From Candidatus Rokuibacteriota bacterium (GTDB taxonomy: Bacteria > Methylomirabilota > Methylomirabilia > Rokubacteriales > CSP1-6), in NCBI GenBank assembly GCA_003220495.1, contig QHSP01000020.1, positions 52,050 through 116,049 on the forward strand: a DNA stretch of 64,000 nucleotides, in the 5' to 3' direction. The position numbers and the translations under genes were made by a program. Shown piece by piece: positions 57,080 through 63,860 of the stretch. The notes beneath the pieces are model-generated. The model saw nothing but the letters and a program-made list of their open reading frames with translations, was not told where the DNA came from and ran no database searches. The stretch's first letter is position 1; every line of letters begins with the position of its first letter.

Positions 57080-57754
57080 ATGGCATCGCGGAAGCGAGGA
57101 AAGAGCCGAGAGCGCGTTCGTCGTTCCGCCGCTCAGTGGCTGGCCCGGCTCAAGGGCGGCGAGGGGAAAGCCGCGCTTCATCTGCCGCCCGACTTCGTCT
57201 TGTGGGTCTTCGCCGGGCTCCTCGCGCACCTCGATCGTCGGGGCGACGCGCACGTCGCCGAGCTCGCCGAGGGCGCGCTCGTTCACGGCGGCGGGTTGTC
57301 CGTGCACGACGGCACGCGCTGGCAGAGCGCCGGACCCGCGCACGACGCGGCGCTTCGCGCGATCGCCCAGGCCTTCGCGGATCTCGATCTTTCCCGTGGC
57401 CGACGCCAGGATCGAGGCGCATGGGAGATGCTCGACAAGGTCGAAGCCGCTTACACGGGGTTTTGCGTCGGGCTCAGACCCGACGGCACCGAATCGGACC
57501 GCGACTACCTCGACGAGGAGATGCGCCGCCTCGGCCAGACGAATCTCAGCGACTCTTCGATCCGCACGAAGTTCAGGGCGAACCTTCGCCGCCGCCTACT
57601 TCGCGCCGCGCTCGATGACGTCGCCCGCCGCCAGCTTTCCGCCCGCGCAACGAAGCGGCAGATCCGCGTGCGCGGCGACGAGATCCAGCGGCACCTGCAG
57701 CGCGCCGGCTTGCTGAAGCTGGTGGGCGGCTCGGTCCCCTTCGTCGGCGCCTGA
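57080..57754 (+). CDS. Hypothetical protein
   Basis: 224 residues, start ATG 57080. A basic N-terminus (ASRKRGKSRERVRRSAAQWL) is followed by a mixed alpha region and an Arg-rich second half (FRANLRRRLLRAALDDVARR). No signal peptide, membrane helix or known motif is seen. Composition matches its neighbours. Function unknown; a nucleic-acid-binding role is possible from the charge but speculative. Confidence 0.65.
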   Translation: MASRKRGKSRERVRRSAAQWLARLKGGEGKAALHLPPDFVLWVFAGLLAHLDRRGDAHVAELAEGALVHGGGLSVHDGTRWQSAGPAHDAALRAIAQAFADLDLSRGRRQDRGAWEMLDKVEAAYTGFCVGLRPDGTESDRDYLDEEMRRLGQTNLSDSSIRTKFRANLRRRLLRAALDDVARRQLSARATKRQIRVRGDEIQRHLQRAGLLKLVGGSVPFVGA

Positions 57755-57783
57755 GAGCCATTCCCGCTCGCGCCGGAAGCGGA

Positions 57784-58041
57784 TCACGACCCGGTTGCTC
57801 GCGCGGTCAGCGATCTCTCGGCATCCCAGATCTGAAAGCAATCGTCGTGAAGCCGGATCGTTCTCCAGTCCTCCGCGCAGATTCTCACGGTCATCCGCTG
57901 ATCCGCCTCGATGGACGCGCCGCATCCGTCGCACTCCTGCCCGATGCCGGAGCTGAACCCGAGCTCGATCACGCGGTGCCGCGGCAGACGGCCGTCGTGG
58001 ATGCGTTGGCGGATGAGCTGGCGGACCACGTCGCCGTTCAT
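57784..58041 (-). CDS. Small Cys-containing protein, putative zinc-binding
   Basis: 85 residues from ATG 58041. NGDVVRQLIRQRIHDGRLPR is followed by ECDGCGASIEADQRMTVRIC and RLHDDCFQIW. The C-x2-C pair and the later H-x2-C (HDDC) could bind one zinc. No SD is obvious. A decayed copy lies on the opposite strand at 58517, showing the family was duplicated. Function unknown. Confidence 0.65.
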   Translation of the reverse strand: MNGDVVRQLIRQRIHDGRLPRHRVIELGFSSGIGQECDGCGASIEADQRMTVRICAEDWRTIRLHDDCFQIWDAERSLTARATGS

Positions 58042-58251
58042 GCGCGGAGTGGGTCGGGCGCCTTGAACGGGCGCCGGATGGGATTGGGGCCAAGGGCCAG
58101 CCGCGGGGGCGCGTCGCGGAGGGCCAAGGTCGCCTCGGTCTCTGATGTCGAGTGGCTCACCCCGGTGCATGGTGCCAAGCACACGGAGAATCCGCTATGC
58201 GGAAGAGCCCCGATATGCGATGCGGTATTTACCGGAGGCGCTGGCGCAGTC
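58042..58251. other. Intergenic region, nothing recognised
   Basis: 210 nt between two minus-strand genes. No gene, RNA, repeat or promoter could be supported. Confidence 0.5.
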
Positions 58252-58464
58252 TCAAGACTCTCCTCGGGCCGCAAGCACAAGGACTCCGAGCGCTGTCAGA
58301 CAGATGCCGGCAAGGAGACTCGGCCATGGGTTGACGCTCGGCACGTTGGCCGCGATCACGAACGAGGCAACCGCCAGCAGAACGCCGGCGACGATGCAGA
58401 GCCAGGCAAAGGCGCGCATCAGAGAGCGTCCCAACGGAGTCGGCCAATCTCGCCCCATCGACAT
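58252..58464 (-). CDS. Small membrane protein, two helices
   Basis: 70 residues. After a short polar start come AFAWLCIVAGVLLAVASFVI and LLAGICLTALGVLVLA, two clear membrane segments with a short PSVNPWP loop. ATG 58464 and ATG 58458 are both near. It resembles no named family. On the minus strand the sequence upstream contains TATAGT close to the ATG. Confidence 0.6.
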   Translation of the reverse strand: MSMGRDWPTPLGRSLMRAFAWLCIVAGVLLAVASFVIAANVPSVNPWPSLLAGICLTALGVLVLAARGES

Positions 58465-58505
58465 TGACTATAGGCACGCTGAGATAGGTAATGCTGCCAT
58501 ATAAT
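58464..58505 (+). promoter_or_regulatory. Promoter-like sequence before the decayed Cys-protein copy
   Basis: TTGACT (58464-58469) with GGTAAT (58487-58492) at 17 bases, and a perfect TATAAT (58500-58505) only 11 bases before the ATG at 58517. Either -10 could act; the second lacks a good -35. Confidence 0.35.
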
Positions 58506-58516
58506 GACGCGCCCAC

Positions 58517-58684
58517 ATGGACGCCGACGTCGTGCGGCAAGCCATCAGACAGCGGCTCGAAGAAGGCCTGTGACGGGATGCGGCGACCATCACGTGGCAT
58601 CAGAGAATGACCGTACGCATCTGCCGTGATGACTGGCGGACGGTGCGGCTTCACGACGATTGCTTTGAGATCTGGGGACGCTAA
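58517..58684 (+). pseudogene. Decayed copy of the small Cys protein
   Basis: Read in one frame it gives DADVVRQAIRQRLEEGL, a TGA at 58571-58573, eight unrelated codons, then HQRMTVRICRDDWRTVRLHD and DCFEIWGR to TAA. Both halves match the intact gene at 57784 (VVRQLIRQRI and QRMTVRICAEDWRTIRLHDD), but the segment with the CDGC motif is missing. So there is a premature stop plus an internal deletion of roughly 20 codons. The copy is inverted relative to the intact gene. Confidence 0.75.
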
Positions 58685-58726
58685 TTCCCTCATGCGCCGG
58701 CGTCTACTCGTAGGGCGCGGCAGTGC

Positions 58727-58732
58727 TAGAAT
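58727..58732 (+). promoter_or_regulatory. Possible -10 of tRNA-Arg(CCT)
   Basis: TAGAAT, 18 bases before the tRNA. No convincing -35 is found at the right spacing. Confidence 0.3.
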
Positions 58733-58750
58733 CGCCGCGTCAGTCCTGAT

Positions 58751-58827
58751 GCCCCCGTAGCTCAGGTGGATAGAGCAGCAGTTTCCTAAACTGCGTGCCG
58801 GGTGTTCGAGTCACCCCGGGGGCACCA
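58751..58827 (+). tRNA. tRNA-Arg(CCT)
   Basis: 77 nt with encoded CCA. Acceptor GCCCCCG (58751-58757) pairs with CGGGGGC (58817-58823). Anticodon stem GCAGT/ACTGC with loop TTCCTAA, anticodon CCT at 58785-58787 (reads AGG). tRNA genes are frequent integration sites and this one borders the decayed zone. Confidence 0.97.
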
Positions 58828-58865
58828 ATACTTACGAAGCGCCTTGACCCCAGCGCCGCTCCGAA

Positions 58866-58886
58866 GTGTAGTTCAGAGTGTAGTTC
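58866..58886. repeat. 9-bp direct repeat downstream of tRNA-Arg
   Basis: GTGTAGTTC at 58866-58874 and again at 58878-58886, three bases apart (period 12), 39 bases after the tRNA. Such short repeats resemble recombinase arm sites, but no integrase gene is nearby. Confidence 0.5.
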
Positions 58887-59041
58887 CACAGCTGGCGCCC
58901 CCCGGCCGCGTCGCCTCAGCCAGCCTGTTAACCGCGCCCCGATTCAGCCCCGGTCTTGCCTGGAGCTGGATGCGTCTCCTCGGGCACGTCGCCCATGCAT
59001 CAGCTTCTGCCCAACACCAAAGCCCCGATGCGCGGTGACCT

Positions 59042-60394
59042 TTACAAACTCCGCAGAAAATTCAGCAGGTCCTGTTTCTTATCTTCCCCGAGCGTGCGGA
59101 ACCGCGCGATTACGGCGGTAGCTTCCGACGGCGGAAGGCGATCCTTGCCGACGCTCGCGTGCATCTCGATCGCCTCGACGAGGTCGGTCGTTCGGCCATC
59201 GTGCATCAGGAAAATCCGCTGGCCGAGCCCCCAGAGGGGCGCCGTCCGAAACTCGTCACCCTCGGCGACTCCCTGAGTGATCCCGTCCGCCAGCCTCGCC
59301 CCCATGCGATGCAGGAGCAGGTCCGAGAACAGTCTGGCGGGTTTGCCACTGAGCGCCGCGGTCGAGGAACGCCCCGTGGTCATGGACGGCACGTGACACA
59401 GAGCGCAGCCGATCTCCGTGAACACGGAGAGACCGCGTGCGCTAGAAGGCGTCTCCGGAGCCGGCTGTGGTGGCGCCAGGAACCGCATGAAGAGGGCGAA
59501 TTTCATGGGGTCGCTGAGTGCATCTGTCACGGACGAGGCGTCGAGCTTGGTACGGCTCTCAGGGGTCGCATTGAATTGGCACCCGGGCGTCTCGTCGCGC
59601 TCCGTCGGGAAGAGCTCGTTCGTCACGCCCATCTCCACGTTGTAAGCCTCGCCGGCGAAGATCAGGAGGGACTGGTCCTGCGCCTTCCAACCGAACCGGG
59701 TGATGCTGCCGTCGTTGCTGCTCGTGTTGACACGGCCAGGTCCGCGTCGATTCGCTCTCCCGGCGACGCCCATGACCGCACGACCCGATGGTTCCACCCG
59801 CAAGTTGGCCGTGATCGTCTGATCGGGAATCGCCTCGATGAGGCCGGCGCCGAAGACCGGCGTCGGGATGCGAAAGATCAGATTGTCCCGGGCCGCTTCA
59901 CCTTTGAAGTCCGGCTGGACCAGGGCACATCCGGGTGCATCGCCGCGGCCGGCGATGGTGTACAAGTTATGGACGCCTCCATCGGGCGTGCCGTCGGTCT
60001 TCGACTTGAACCGCACCTCGCGAACCGGACCATTGAGGGTGATGAAGGCCGGAACGATGTTCCGGGCTCCGGCCTTCGATGCGATGGCAACTTGCGGGTT
60101 GACATTCGGACTCGAGCCTCCGGTGTTGGGATGAGCGTGACAGCCGCCGCAGCTATCGAGGTTGAACCGGGGCCCAAGGCCCTCCTTTACGGTTTCAACC
60201 TCCAAGAAGGCCGTCAACCCTGCCTGAAAGAACGCCCGCTCGGTGCCGATCAATCCGGGCAGCGGGCCGCCGGCCCCAATCGGACCGCCGCGGACGCCGG
60301 GGTCTTTCGCCCTGGGCGGCAGCGCGGGCGGCGCGGCGCAGCCAGCAGCGAGCACGGCCACGACGATCGACAGCGTGCCCATTCTCCTCAGCAT
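59042..60394 (-). CDS. Di-haem oxidoreductase (DUF1111), lipoprotein
   Basis: 450 residues. The start is ATG 60394, with GGAGGT seven bases upstream (the SD lies inside the codons after an earlier ATG at 60409). A lipoprotein signal (VAVLAAGC) precedes two c-type haem sites: LDSCGGCHAHP near residue 70 and IGCALCHVPS near 330. Blocks such as RIPTPVFGAGLIEAIPD, FGWKAQDQSL and TAPLWGLGQRIFLMHDGR fit the DUF1111 (di-haem oxidoreductase, putative peroxidase) family. It is expected in the periplasm, membrane-anchored. Substrate unknown. Confidence 0.88.
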   Translation of the reverse strand: MLRRMGTLSIVVAVLAAGCAAPPALPPRAKDPGVRGGPIGAGGPLPGLIGTERAFFQAGLTAFLEVETVKEGLGPRFNLDSCGGCHAHPNTGGSSPNVNPQVAIASKAGARNIVPAFITLNGPVREVRFKSKTDGTPDGGVHNLYTIAGRGDAPGCALVQPDFKGEAARDNLIFRIPTPVFGAGLIEAIPDQTITANLRVEPSGRAVMGVAGRANRRGPGRVNTSSNDGSITRFGWKAQDQSLLIFAGEAYNVEMGVTNELFPTERDETPGCQFNATPESRTKLDASSVTDALSDPMKFALFMRFLAPPQPAPETPSSARGLSVFTEIGCALCHVPSMTTGRSSTAALSGKPARLFSDLLLHRMGARLADGITQGVAEGDEFRTAPLWGLGQRIFLMHDGRTTDLVEAIEMHASVGKDRLPPSEATAVIARFRTLGEDKKQDLLNFLRSL

Positions 60395-60433
60395 GTTCTT
60401 GACCTCCATTCAGGGGCAGAGCCCTGCGGGGCC

Positions 60434-60699
60434 ATGCCAACGCCGACCCGGCCGATGCCGGGCCACTTCCGCTCATTCTTGTGCGGGAACTTGCTCGGGG
60501 CGGTGCTTTTCGTGCCCTACGCGGTTGCGATCGGTTACGGTCTGGGGCCGTACATGGCCCACGTCCAGCACGCGCTGGGAGGCATCGGCCGCGTGGTGCT
60601 GTCTTGGCGATCATCGTGGTCGTCGTCCTGGTCGCGTGGCGCACGATCATAAGGATCGTCAGGCTAAGAGGAATGCGCGCGATTGGAACGCGTGTGTGA
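60434..60699 (+). pseudogene. DedA-family membrane protein, C-terminal remnant with frameshift
   Basis: One frame gives MPGHFRSFLCGNLLGAVLF and AIGYGLGPYMAHVQHALGGI up to about 60605; the next frame gives VLAIIVVVVLVAWRTIIRIV and RLRGMRAIG to TGA 60699. Together they match the C-terminal part of DedA/SNARE-associated proteins (R-x-F...N-x-L-G-A...G-Y-x-x-G, last helix). The N-terminal half, including the conserved F/GRFxPxxR region, is missing, and a frameshift splits the rest. Confidence 0.65.
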
Positions 60700-60810
60700 C
60701 GACGCCATGACCACTCTATCTAGACCCGCAGGCTCCGTGGCGTCGACGGTCAGGAGGCCGTGGGGGCAGTCGTCGGATACGAACGCTTGGAGGTCGGTGA
60801 TGCGGGTCAT
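60664..60810 (-). CDS. Small hypothetical ORF (48 codons)
   Basis: TRITDLQAFVSDDCPHGLLT is followed by VDATEPAGLDRVV. The first 28 residues look like the beginning of a small soluble protein (F-V-x-D-x-x-x-H-G-x-L-x-x-D-A-T-E-P), while the tail does not, so it may be a truncated gene. No clear SD. Overlaps the DedA remnant on the other strand. Confidence 0.3.
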   Translation of the reverse strand: MTRITDLQAFVSDDCPHGLLTVDATEPAGLDRVVMASSHTRSNRAHSS

Positions 60811-61072
60811 TGGCACACAGCCCCCCGGCGGTGACAGGTTCCTTGAGGAGCCCAGTCACCATAGCTGCGGTGGCGCGGGAGGTTTCGGTGGCGGCCGTCG
60901 CGGGGGGCGAGTGGGCTTCGGACGTGGCGGTGCGGGTGCCGTCTTTCGGCGTAACCAGCCTTCGAGATTTTGGCGTGATCCGCGGCCCCTCACTGGATCA
61001 CTCCATCCGCCCGCCTCAGTTGCAGCGACGCTGTAAATTGGCACTCTAAGAGCTGACCGGTCTTGAAGTTGA
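60811..61072. other. Intergenic region, nothing recognised
   Basis: 262 nt. Open frames here are Gly/Arg-rich and show no family features. No RNA, repeat or promoter could be supported. Confidence 0.5.
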
Positions 61073-61540
61073 TCAAAGACGAATCCATGCAGATCCGAAC
61101 GCCTTGATGTCGAAGTCGGCGTCAGCCCGATGGCGCCGCTCCGATTGTCGCCGTTCGATCGTCGCTGCCAACACGCCCCGTCGCCGCTCCCCCTGGCGGC
61201 GGTCATAGAGCACTCGCGCCGCCCCGAATGCTCGGACCGCACACTCGTACAACTCTGCGTGATCCGGGCGCACGATGAGCACCGCACGCTCACGCGTGTG
61301 AGTCACGCTGCTCGCTGAGTCGTGTAGATCAAACCGAGCAGCCTCGTCAGGACGTCGCAACGACGCTCCCGCGATGGCCATCAGGATTGCCGCCCCAATG
61401 ATCCCGCCGCCTTCACCACGAATCCGATGGTCCCCTCTCAGGTCCCCGGAGATGAACGTGATAAGGCCGATGACGACCAACGCGGCGGGTAAGAAGCTGC
61501 GCGTCCATCGGTCCACCGTCTCAAAAGCGACCGTTCTCAT
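61073..61540 (-). CDS. Membrane protein with C-terminal twin DRRxGERR domain (member B)
   Basis: 155 residues from ATG 61540, with GGAGAG ten bases upstream. Two hydrophobic segments (FLPAALVVIGLITFISG and GGIIGAAILMAIAGASL) precede a C-terminal domain: RAVLIVRPDHAELYECAVRA, LYDRRQGERRRG, IERRQSERRH, and DFDIKAFGSAW. This domain repeats the layout of the protein at 56708: a LIV strand, a spacer, two DRR/ERR motifs about 15 residues apart, and an acidic then aromatic end. No known family was recognised. Confidence 0.65.
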   Translation of the reverse strand: MRTVAFETVDRWTRSFLPAALVVIGLITFISGDLRGDHRIRGEGGGIIGAAILMAIAGASLRRPDEAARFDLHDSASSVTHTRERAVLIVRPDHAELYECAVRAFGAARVLYDRRQGERRRGVLAATIERRQSERRHRADADFDIKAFGSAWIRL

Positions 61541-61708
61541 AACTTCACTACTCTCCAATGACTCCAGCCTAGGACCAGCCAGAGTCCGGGCTTGCCAGCC
61601 ACCACGGCATTGACGGGAACCTAAAGCGGTTGGGGCGGAGAGTCAAATGGCTGCGCTCTGAAGGACGGCAAGCGAATGAGCAGGGGAGGCCAACTGGGCT
61701 ATTGGCCG

Positions 61709-61981
61709 CTACTTGTCACTCCAGGACGCTGGCGCAATCGGCGAGGACGTAGCCGTGGTCCCGGCGCTGCACTCGACGAAGACGGTCAGACGACTCGAAT
61801 TCGGACCTGCGGGTTTCACGGCGCTGACGATGGGTGTGCAGGCAGAGGGTAGCTGGAACCGCTCCCGTCTGGCGTCATCGGGCAGGGAGACCAGTTCGGC
61901 GAATTCCTGGACTGACGCATCAAGAGTGAGGACGAGGGCAAGGATGCCAACAGCAACTCCCGGGGCTACCCTCATCAACAT
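61709..61981 (-). CDS. Small predicted secreted protein
   Basis: 90 residues from ATG 61981 with AAGGGG seven bases upstream. RVAPGVAVGILALVLTLDASV is a plausible signal peptide. Two Cys (PSACTPIV and FVECSAG) in the mature part could form a disulphide. Family unknown. Confidence 0.5.
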   Translation of the reverse strand: MLMRVAPGVAVGILALVLTLDASVQEFAELVSLPDDARRERFQLPSACTPIVSAVKPAGPNSSRLTVFVECSAGTTATSSPIAPASWSDK

Positions 61982-62335
61982 CGAGACACCCCTTCGATGC
62001 GGTCACCGATGGATCATTCCACACGGACCAGAGATGCATACGCAGTGCCGCTAACACGAAACAGCCGTAAGCAAGTGCTTCGTGGTGGGTCGTAGCCCGG
62101 TGGTTAGGACAGAACGTTCCGACTTGATGGACAAAACGCTTCTAGTCGTGAAACCCGGACGGAGAGTTTCCGGAAACGTCGTGCCGAACCGAGGGTTGAG
62201 AAGGTGACCTATAAGGGAGTATTTTCTACATACAGTCAAGTCTCAACTTTACACACAGAGAGAAGGTGCCCCACCTAGCCCACCTCGGTCACCTTCGCCA
62301 TCCGTGACCCGTAGAGAGCTACTCCGCGTTGGTTC
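61982..62335. other. Intergenic region, nothing recognised
   Basis: 354 nt with lower GC than the rest of the window. Short open frames do not look like proteins. A tRNA-like D-arm string near 62090 has no matching acceptor stem. Confidence 0.5.
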
Positions 62336-62779
62336 TCATTCCCCGCAGCGCACCGGGATCGTGAACGTGAACGTCGAGCCGACGCCCACCTGGCTCACAG
62401 GGTCAGCCCTAGCCCCGTACCCTCTGCCTTCTTCTCCGCCGTCCCCACCTGGCGGAACTCCTCGAACACGGCCTCCTGATCCTCGGCGCGATGCCGACAC
62501 CGGTATCGCTAACCGGTGCCTCCATGGATCCGTCCTTTGGCGCTGCCGCGACCTCGATCCGGCCGCCCTCCGGCGTGAACTTGATCGCATTGGAGAGCAG
62601 GTTCAGGACGACCTGCCGGATCTTCCGCTCGTCCGCCTGAATCTGACCAAGCCGCGCATCCACGGCCGTGTGCAGCGCGATGCTGCGGCGCCCGGCCCGC
62701 TCCCGGACCAGCATCAGGAGATGGAAATCCGTGAGGTCCAGTTCCATCCGCGGGCCGCGGCGCGCACCGAGCTCTTCGA
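62336..62779 (-). pseudogene. Sensor histidine kinase, C-terminal remnant
   Basis: The minus strand reads ERKIRQVVLNLLSNAIKFTP (N box) and VSDTGVGIAP (G1 box) in one frame, then after a one-base loss EDQEAVFEEFRQVG and GTGLGLTL (F and G2 boxes) in another, then SQVGVGSTFTFTIPVR after a further shift and loss of about 15 codons. The part before the N box is also shortened, and no HisKA domain remains. Several independent lesions show it is non-functional. Confidence 0.8.
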
Positions 62780-63028
62780 CTACCTCGAGACTGCCCCCAT
62801 CTGGCGGAGCAGCTCTTCAAGCCGCTTACCCTGATTCAGCCGGCCGCGGATCTCGTCAGCCCGCCCCCGTGCGCCAGGATACTTGTTCAGGATTTCCTCG
62901 AATCGAGGATTGGGCCTGAACAAGTCGTTCACGAGCGGCGGCCGATAGTTGCCCTGAATTGTCGCCAGCGGGGAATCTGGGCAGTCGAAGGACGCGCCAG
63001 CACCAAGGAGAACACGTATCCCCAACAA
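62780..63028 (-). pseudogene. SIR2-like domain protein, N-terminal fragment
   Basis: 82 residues from TTG 63028. IRVLLGAGASFDC is the nucleotide-binding start typical of SIR2-like domains in defence-type proteins; RPPLVNDLF, EILNKYPGARGRADEIRGRL and KRLEELL follow as in large SIR2-like proteins. A TAG ends it where the histidine kinase remnant begins. The rest of the gene, normally several hundred residues, is absent. Confidence 0.5.
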
Positions 63029-63043
63029 GTTGGAGCGTACGGC

Positions 63044-63071
63044 TTGACGAGCGACCGCAGTGTGCTAGGGT
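63044..63071 (+). promoter_or_regulatory. Promoter of the Cys-rich protein gene
   Basis: TTGACG (63044-63049), 16-base spacer, TAGGGT (63066-63071). The -35 is strong, the -10 weak. It places a start point about 20 bases before TTG 63098. Confidence 0.4.
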
Positions 63072-63097
63072 CTTGTTCTCGCTAGCGGTACAGAAGA

Positions 63098-63565
63098 TTG
63101 GCTGGATCGAAGTGCTTCCACTGCTTCCAGGTGTTGTCCCCTGACGACACCCTCGCGTTCGACGGCAATCGTGTCGTACACCTCGACTGCGGAAGGCCGC
63201 GCGGTCTGAGCCGTGAGGAACGTGCGCTTCTCTTTAGGTACTGCTTCGCCCACGAGGTGGTCTCCTGCCCCCGGTGCGCTCAGGACTTCCGGCAAAGCGA
63301 ACTCGCCGCAGACCTTGTAGGCACTCGGACGCACTTGTGTCCGCGTTGCCGCATGGACCTCACCGAGCGACTCCGCGAACATCTCTACGGCTGCGCGCTG
63401 CTGCCAGGCGAAGTACGTCGTAGCGCGCGGGAAGCACGAGCGGCCGCACGACGGCTCGTCAAGCAGAGCCACGAGTTGTCTGATCGGGCCGACGTGCTGA
63501 TGCGCGAAGCCGAGGCCGCGATCGCCGCGCTACGCGAGACGATGAAGCGGGCTTCAGGCGGCTGA
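63098..63565 (+). CDS. Cys-rich zinc-ribbon-like protein
   Basis: 155 residues from TTG 63098 (no ATG or GTG precedes the first Cys pair). Cys/His sets: CFHC at residues 6-9 and HLDC, then CPRC twice (SCPRCAQDF and LCPRCRMDL), followed by an alpha-helical, Arg/Ala/Glu-rich C-terminal half likely to form a coiled coil (about 110-150). Two zinc sites are likely. Intact and expressed-looking amid decayed genes. Function unknown. Confidence 0.7.
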   Translation: MAGSKCFHCFQVLSPDDTLAFDGNRVVHLDCGRPRGLSREERALLFRYCFAHEVVSCPRCAQDFRQSELAADLVGTRTHLCPRCRMDLTERLREHLYGCALLPGEVRRSAREARAAARRLVKQSHELSDRADVLMREAEAAIAALRETMKRASGG

Positions 63566-63674
63566 CCGAGACCGGGGCGCGGGCCTGTTGACTTGAGTTA
63601 GACGCGGTCGGTCTGGTGTTCTGCGACAGAGACAAGGTCGGAACCCTGAAAGTGCTCGAGACCTGATCGGGCGA

Positions 63675-63703
63675 TTGTGCGCCTTGGCATGGGCGGTTAT
63701 GAT
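63675..63703 (+). promoter_or_regulatory. Promoter of the Lys/Arg-rich small ORF
   Basis: TTGTGC (63675-63680), 17-base spacer, TATGAT (63698-63703). The -35 is the same as that of tRNA-Pro(CGG). It lies about 50 bases before the small ORF. Confidence 0.5.
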
Positions 63704-63752
63704 CGACGGACAGCCACCGACCCCCAACGCTCCCAGCCGATAGGAGACTGCC

Positions 63753-63842
63753 ATGCGCGAGAAGAAACGCAGGAAGACGGCGCGCAAACGCGCCGCATTC
63801 AAGAAGAAGCAGAAGAAGCGCCGCATTCGCGCCGCCGGCTGA
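63753..63842 (+). CDS. Very small Lys/Arg-rich protein (29 residues)
   Basis: ATG 63753 with GGAG six bases upstream. The peptide begins MREKKRRKTARKRAAFKKK and about 60 percent of it is Lys or Arg, with no acidic residue after Glu3. A good SD and a promoter support translation. Such a charge suits binding to RNA or the ribosome, but this is inference. Confidence 0.6.
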   Translation: MREKKRRKTARKRAAFKKKQKKRRIRAAG

Positions 63843-63860
63843 AACTGGGCCGTTCTGGCG

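Noticed and set aside
59159..60652. Long plus-strand frame opposite the di-haem oxidoreductase
   Set aside because: It is an antisense shadow with low-complexity Arg/Gly content. Only its last part, beyond 60434, resembles a protein (DedA) and is reported as a remnant.
60846..61036. Gly-rich open frame (GGAGGFGGGRRGG type)
   Set aside because: Low-complexity, no SD, no family signal; probably non-coding.
62085..62155. tRNA-like string with GTAGCCCGGTGGTTAGGAC
   Set aside because: The D-arm resemblance has no matching acceptor stem, anticodon stem or T loop.
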